19,307 nucleotides of DNA from NCBI GenBank assembly GCA_964462945.1, contig CAYWZW010000089.1, positions 1-19,307 on the forward strand, written 5' to 3'. The stretch comes from GCA-020343675 sp964462945 (GTDB lineage: Bacteria; Planctomycetota; Phycisphaerae; Sedimentisphaerales; Anaerobacaceae). A model generated the notes under the pieces. The model had not been told where the DNA came from and did no database searches. It saw nothing but the letters and a program-made list of their open reading frames with translations. A program made the position numbers and the translations under genes. Of this stretch, positions 14,937-19,307 are shown in pieces. Position 1 is the first letter of the stretch. Every line of letters starts with the position of its first letter.

Positions 14937-14950
14937 GTGAAGTCCGCTTG

Positions 14951-15009
14951 GATTCTCGATACCAGATGCTCGATACTCGACGAGTATCCAGTATCCAGAA
15001 TCGAGAATC
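14951..15009. terminator. Long imperfect hairpin between convergent genes
   Basis: GATTCTCGAT (14951-14960) pairs with ATCGAGAATC (15000-15009). Inside it GATACTCG (14972-14979) pairs with CGAGTATC (14981-14988) around a single base. The element occupies the space between the Gfo/Idh/MocA stop (14936) and the pseudopilin stop (15011-15013). It resembles the ATACCAGATGCTCGATACT-type dispersed repeats. It could stop transcription from both sides, but it has no T-run. Confidence 0.45.
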
Positions 15010-15010
15010 G

Positions 15011-15790
15011 TCAGTAGTCCCTGAAATTTCTCATCCACTCCGGCCACACGGGGGTTCCACTGGCCCTCTTTTCCTGGGCCCATTGCTGATGCCAGTGCAA
15101 CTGCCACAATTCTTTCAAACCGACCGGGCGGATTGACGCATCCATGAACACAGCATTAACAAAACCGTTGTGCCGGCTGATGCAGAAGCTCCGCATGGCG
15201 TTGGTGGACCAGTCCCAGTGACACTGGCCGTCAAATTCCGGCGGAGCGTTGGTCGGCAGGGGCAGCCCATCCACCCACTGGCAATCGACGAACACGGGCA
15301 CCCGGTACCCAGCCTTGATGCGAATCGTCCGCCAGTTCCTGTTCGTGTGCGGCTCGCCCGTATCGTTGGCGACCCAGGCATTGAGCCCGAAGCTGCCGTA
15401 ATCGCCCTTGATCGCGAAGCCGGGCACCGTGGGCAGCCTGCCCTCCCCGTACACTCCCCAGCCCACGAAAGGCCCTGTGATACCGTCGCTGTAGAACTTC
15501 GTCGTCGCCGGGCAGACCCGCATCTTCGGCTCACGGCTGTAGTACGGCCGCATCGCGTGGACCCAGCTATGGGTCGGCGCGCCGCCGGCCTCCTCGTGGA
15601 AGTTCCCGTTGTTGTCGTCCGTGTACATGGCGAAGGTCAGGCCCATCTGCTTGAGGTTCGACTGGCATAAGACGGCCCTCGCCTGTTTGCGAACCCGCTG
15701 CAACGCCGGCAGGAGAACGCCCATCAGTAACGCGATGATCGCAATAACGACCAGAAGCTCTATGAGAGTAAATCCCTTCGGCCTTGCCAT
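15011..15790 (-). CDS. Pseudopilin-like protein with prepilin N-terminus (H-x9-D-A type)
   Basis: A 259-residue protein with a type IV prepilin/pseudopilin leader MARPKGFTLIELLVVIAIIALLMG, cut before Phe by a prepilin peptidase, with the conserved Glu at mature position 5. The hydrophobic helix would anchor it in the inner membrane. Next come the family-typical RVRKQARAVLCQSNLKQMGL and TDDNNGNFH, and a C-terminal RHNGFVNAVFMDASI. The last motif is the position of the H-x9-DG signature of planctomycete DUF1559-like pseudopilins, but the Gly is replaced by Ala. GGAGG about seven bases before ATG 15790 sets the start. It lies about 104 bases downstream of the LamG protein gene on the same strand. 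The exact role is unknown; members are numerous in planctomycete genomes. Confidence 0.9.
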   Translation of the reverse strand: MARPKGFTLIELLVVIAIIALLMGVLLPALQRVRKQARAVLCQSNLKQMGLTFAMYTDDNNGNFHEEAGGAPTHSWVHAMRPYYSREPKMRVCPATTKFYSDGITGPFVGWGVYGEGRLPTVPGFAIKGDYGSFGLNAWVANDTGEPHTNRNWRTIRIKAGYRVPVFVDCQWVDGLPLPTNAPPEFDGQCHWDWSTNAMRSFCISRHNGFVNAVFMDASIRPVGLKELWQLHWHQQWAQEKRASGTPVWPEWMRNFRDY

Positions 15791-15894
15791 GACAAACCTC
15801 CGTGGCCTTGGAAGACGCATCCTTCCGTCCACGTCACAGTCTCATCCTGTAGCCATTATTGCCTAACCACTCTCACCGAGGCAATTCGCTGATG

Positions 15895-18800
15895 TCAGGG
15901 AACCACCCTCGGCTGATACAGGCGGATGTCATCGAAGTACATTTTGCCCGCGCCGCCGGGGGTTGTCATGTTGCCCCGCGTGCCCAGACCGACGGCGATC
16001 CTGTCCACGTTTTTCAGGTTGATGCCCTTGTCGGCAAGCGACTGAAGCGGAATCACCCACTCGGTCCAGGTGGCAATCTGTACCGCACCAGCGTCCGGAT
16101 GGACCATGATCGCCGGCGATCCAGCGCTGTTGGAAACCGCCACATACAGCGGCTCAGCAGCGTTGCTGGCGATGCCGATATCCTGGTGCGCCCACTGCGG
16201 ACCGACCGTGCCGGCAATCGTCACGTTGGTGAACACCGCCTGACACGTCAGGGCGGCATCATGGCTGGTCAGCGCCAGACCGATATAGACGGTCGTGCTC
16301 ATCGGGATGTTCATCGGTGTGGCGTTCTGCACCGGCTGCCAGGTGGTGCCATTGGCCGAATGTGAAGCGGTAAAGTTGGCCGCGGCGTCGCGCTCCAATT
16401 TCACCCAGTACGGCGCTGTAAGTCCGGTCTGATTAGTGTTGAAACTGACGCCATCGGTAAAGTCACGACCCTGGGATGCCACGCCGTTGCCCGGCGTAAC
16501 CGCCACGAAGGCATGCTTCGAGCCGGCATCTAACGTCTCACGGATCATCACCCCGGCCTTTGCCCAGGCGTTGGTGTTCTGGACGCTCTGAACCTTGGCC
16601 ACAATTGAGCCGGCACCCGTGAGCGTCTTGAAAGCATAGTGGAACTGATCGGCGTTGCCCCAAACATCTACGCCGGAGGCGGCCATCGTGAACGTGCCGA
16701 CGGGCGACTCTACAAAGCTGCCGACCGAACCGGGACGACCCCTGAACCACAGCGACAACTCCCCAACGCCTTCCTCGGTCCAATCTCGCGGCGAGGTCAG
16801 CGTCAGCTCGGCCTCGGAATACTTGGCGAGACCCTGCTTATTGTTGTTGTAATTGAGCGGCATGGACTGACGGCCGCCATGAACGATGGTTTCTTCCGTG
16901 TAGGAAGCTGTGTTCTCATCGCCCACAGCCGCACCAGTTCCGTTGCCGGCAAAGTACGGCGGAGCACCCGGCGCGCCGTACCCAAGCCCATCATGCCACG
17001 AGTACCAGATCTGATTGGCGGCGGCATCGTAGTCCTCGAAGTTGTCCACGACCAGGAAGTCACCCGTCTTAAACGTCCAGACCGTCCCTTTCCACGGGCT
17101 GTCGGGGCGGGCGTTATTGACTTCATCAATCCGCCAGTAGTACGTTGTGTCCCATGCCAATTTGCCGGGATCATAGCTCTCATTGCCCAATGGCTTGCTG
17201 CCCTTGTATTCGGGTGAAGCCTTCGTTGCATTCTTCACGCCATCCGCGTCCATGCCAAAATACACATCGTGCGAAGCCGCAAAATCTCCCGGACTCCACG
17301 TCAGGATCTGCGTCATCTTCGCATCTGTCGCGCCATTTGCAGGATTCGGACTGCTGGCTTTCACGGGCGGCGACAGCGCGGCTTGCGGAACAAGCTGCTT
17401 GGGCGTACGCGGGCTCGACCAGCGCAGCTCCGCCACGGCGTCTCCGCCGTTCTCATACATTTCCATCTGAATACTGTATGATTTCCCGGCCACAAGGTCG
17501 ATTTGGCCCGCGTACTCGGTCGCGCCCTGGTCGATCCAGGCGTTCACGAGCTGTTGGCCGTCCACCCACAGCCGCACACCATCGTCGGCTCTGGGGTAGA
17601 AGGTGTAGGTCTCGGTGAAGGCCGGCTCCACTTCACCGGTCCATCGGACCGAGAAACTATCGGTGCCGACGGCAGGGTCGGGGGCATTCGCGCCCCAGGT
17701 GAAATTGATCTGAGGATCCGTTCGGGTCAGGACAAGGGACTCGAAGTTCATGCCTCTATGGTATTGTCCTTTGACGCCTCCGCCGGCTTTGGCGGTTGTG
17801 AAGCTCCAGATATCGCCCTTGTGCGTAGCAGCGGCGTCAAACTCATCCACGCGCCAATAGTACGTTGTGTCCTGCTTAAGGGGACCGGCAGGGCTGTAGC
17901 TGGTGGGTGCCTGGGGCAGCCCCCCGGCGGCGTTGCTCACGGTGTCAAAATTGTCGCCGAAGTACACGGTGTGCAGTTTCGCGCCGAATCCTGCCGTCCA
18001 GCTCAAGGTCGTGGCCGTCGCGTCTATGAACTTCGCGCCGTCCGCCGGGCTGGGATTGTAGGCCTTCTTGGGCGGAACTGTAAAGCGCCAGATTTTGCCT
18101 TTCCATGGGCTATTCGGGTCAGCGGCGTTGACTTCATCGATTCGCCAGTAATACGTCGTGCCGGGAACGAGGCCGTTCGGATAAGCGAATCCGGGAAAAC
18201 CGGCAACATAAAATGTTCCAGTCTGGTTGCCTCGGAACGTGCCCCCTGTGCCATTGTTGACATCATCGAAATTCTCGCCCAGGTACACGTCGTGAGAAAC
18301 CGCAAAATCTCCCGCCCGCCACGAAAGGGTCACCCATGTATCGGCATGGAGTCCACCATCCGGTGGATTAGGCCCCAAAGCATAAGGATACCCTGCGCCC
18401 GCCCCTTCCAAGACAGCGAGAATTTCGTCTCTTGAAAGTGGATGATCGTAGAGGCGAACATCGTCAATCATTCCGTAGTACCAACCCTCGGCGAGACTAG
18501 GCTTGGTCCCGACTGTGAATTTGGTAACTCCGGTCATAGTTCGAGTCATGCCAGTGCCACTATGCCAGACAGCCCCGTTAAGGTATATCATCTGCTCGCC
18601 GGTGTCGGCATTCTTGACAAACGCCCAGTGTTGCCAGGAACCCTCATATTCAGCGGGCGTGGCAGCCTTAAATATCCGGTCATACCCGCCAGCTGTCGTA
18701 CCACCCGTATCGAAGTACACATTGCCGTTGCTCCAGGGCACGTGGGCACTCATAACCCTCGACTCATTGTTTGGAGGGTCTTGAAATGCACCGAAGATGA

Positions 18801-19119
18801 AGTTGGCCTGTGGCTGCGAGGCCGGGTCGCCATACGCCCAGAACGCCATGGTAGCTTGTCTTTGAATAGTCGACCATGATTCAGGCGGAATATCCACGTA
18901 GGACGCTCCTTCGAATTTCAATGCAGAGCCAAAGCGGCCGACCTCCCATATCGGCTTCGTGATAGTCCCATGACGTCCGAAACCGGATGTGTCATAGGCA
19001 ACCGTACCAGATCCCTCATCCAGCTTCCACCAGCCGACAAGGCCTGCCTCAACTGCTCCTGTCAACACCAAGCTCACGCAGAAAACAAAACAAGCAAGAT
19101 GGATCAGTTTTAAACACAT
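15895..19119 (-). CDS. Large secreted LamG / Fn3-like / PA14 multidomain protein
   Basis: A 1074-residue exported protein. Order of parts: signal peptide (1-25, ending GAVEA); LamG-like concanavalin domain (about 26-235), from GLVGWWKLDEGSG to MIDDVRLYDHPLSRDEI; two Fn3-like repeats (about 250-350 and 354-440), each with DVYLG/TVYFG and TTYYWRxDE; a PA14-like domain (about 450-580) with FYPRADDGVRLWVDGQQLV; a third Fn3-like repeat (about 589-683); and a C-terminal beta-sandwich starting VVDNFEDYD. The last is interrupted at about 810-970 by a DUF1349-like concanavalin segment (WAKAGVMIRETLDAGSKHAF) and ends FDDIRLY. All parts are carbohydrate-binding or scaffold types; no catalytic residues are evident. 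AGGAGG nine bases before ATG 19119 supports the start. No PEP-CTERM or sortase tail is seen. The likely role is glycan binding at the surface. Confidence 0.88.
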   Translation of the reverse strand: MCLKLIHLACFVFCVSLVLTGAVEAGLVGWWKLDEGSGTVAYDTSGFGRHGTITKPIWEVGRFGSALKFEGASYVDIPPESWSTIQRQATMAFWAYGDPASQPQANFIFGAFQDPPNNESRVMSAHVPWSNGNVYFDTGGTTAGGYDRIFKAATPAEYEGSWQHWAFVKNADTGEQMIYLNGAVWHSGTGMTRTMTGVTKFTVGTKPSLAEGWYYGMIDDVRLYDHPLSRDEILAVLEGAGAGYPYALGPNPPDGGLHADTWVTLSWRAGDFAVSHDVYLGENFDDVNNGTGGTFRGNQTGTFYVAGFPGFAYPNGLVPGTTYYWRIDEVNAADPNSPWKGKIWRFTVPPKKAYNPSPADGAKFIDATATTLSWTAGFGAKLHTVYFGDNFDTVSNAAGGLPQAPTSYSPAGPLKQDTTYYWRVDEFDAAATHKGDIWSFTTAKAGGGVKGQYHRGMNFESLVLTRTDPQINFTWGANAPDPAVGTDSFSVRWTGEVEPAFTETYTFYPRADDGVRLWVDGQQLVNAWIDQGATEYAGQIDLVAGKSYSIQMEMYENGGDAVAELRWSSPRTPKQLVPQAALSPPVKASSPNPANGATDAKMTQILTWSPGDFAASHDVYFGMDADGVKNATKASPEYKGSKPLGNESYDPGKLAWDTTYYWRIDEVNNARPDSPWKGTVWTFKTGDFLVVDNFEDYDAAANQIWYSWHDGLGYGAPGAPPYFAGNGTGAAVGDENTASYTEETIVHGGRQSMPLNYNNNKQGLAKYSEAELTLTSPRDWTEEGVGELSLWFRGRPGSVGSFVESPVGTFTMAASGVDVWGNADQFHYAFKTLTGAGSIVAKVQSVQNTNAWAKAGVMIRETLDAGSKHAFVAVTPGNGVASQGRDFTDGVSFNTNQTGLTAPYWVKLERDAAANFTASHSANGTTWQPVQNATPMNIPMSTTVYIGLALTSHDAALTCQAVFTNVTIAGTVGPQWAHQDIGIASNAAEPLYVAVSNSAGSPAIMVHPDAGAVQIATWTEWVIPLQSLADKGINLKNVDRIAVGLGTRGNMTTPGGAGKMYFDDIRLYQPRVVP

Positions 19120-19200
19120 GATGATCGTCCTCCTTCAAAAAATGGGCATATGAAAACTTCTACCGAATGATCTCCGGTTTCACGCCACGGCATTGCACAA

Positions 19201-19233
19201 GGTACTTGTACCATATCGGTCTGCTTCTGTCAA
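19201..19233 (-). promoter_or_regulatory. Sigma70-type promoter of the LamG protein gene, with overlapping palindrome
   Basis: On the minus strand TTGACA (19233-19228, perfect consensus) is followed after exactly 17 bases by TACAAG (19210-19205, four of six). The start of transcription would be near 19197, about 78 bases before the ATG at 19119. The -10 box lies inside the perfect palindrome GGTAC-TT-GTACC (19201-19212), a possible repressor site. The rest of 19120-19307 shows no gene. Confidence 0.55.
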
Positions 19234-19307
19234 GAAAAAAGGTCCAATAAGATGGGATGGCCAAGGAACATCGTATCCCCCTTAGAAGGATAAGGTGTAT
19301 GACTTCT

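Noticed and set aside
17503..18435. Plus-strand open frame of 310 codons opposite the LamG protein
   Set aside because: It is antisense to a clear Fn3-like/PA14 region and has no recognisable motif.

Overview
The window looks like a piece of a Planctomycetes-type genome, probably of the Phycisphaerae or a related lineage. The evidence is family content: a secreted formylglycine sulfatase, two secreted proteins of the neutral/alkaline ceramidase N-terminal family, a Gfo/Idh/MocA lipoprotein, a GH5-like lipoprotein, a pseudopilin-like protein with a prepilin N-terminus and an H-x9-D motif, and a 1074-residue LamG/PA14 surface protein. The spacers also carry many short palindromic repeats. The assignment rests on recognition of families, not on a marker gene.

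Positions 1-2700 hold one unrecognised gene cut in two by an intact IS4-family insertion sequence (285-1774). The 10-12 bp target duplication is still visible, and removing the element with one duplication copy restores a single open frame. Positions 2707-2966 hold an orphan antitoxin-like gene with a toxin remnant, followed by the sulfatase (3013-4467). Positions 4468-7218 hold an AT-richer accessory stretch: a palindromic spacer, an HNH-type protein, a DUF2971 protein and a small secreted or anchored protein. A second copy of the antitoxin gene follows at 7219-7475. The two copies form a 253-bp direct repeat in the same orientation, so the sulfatase, HNH and DUF2971 segment is bracketed by it.

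Positions 7586-15010 hold a GC-richer metabolic block. A ceramidase-family protein on the plus strand converges on a minus-strand cluster that reads, in transcription order, beta-propeller-like lipoprotein, second ceramidase-family protein, GH5-like lipoprotein. The Gfo/Idh/MocA gene is divergent from this cluster, and candidate back-to-back promoters lie between them. All of these proteins carry signal peptides or lipoboxes, so the block probably works on a glycan or glycoconjugate in the periplasm or at the cell surface. The sulfatase upstream fits the same theme. The substrate cannot be read from the sequence.

Positions 15011-19307 hold a pseudopilin-like gene and, upstream of it on the same strand, the LamG/Fn3-like/PA14 protein. 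The latter has a good sigma70-type promoter whose -10 box lies inside a perfect palindrome. No tRNA, rRNA or CRISPR array was seen. The most notable signals are the reconstructable disrupted gene, the paired orphan antitoxins whose differences are mostly synonymous, and dispersed repeats that have become part of coding starts.
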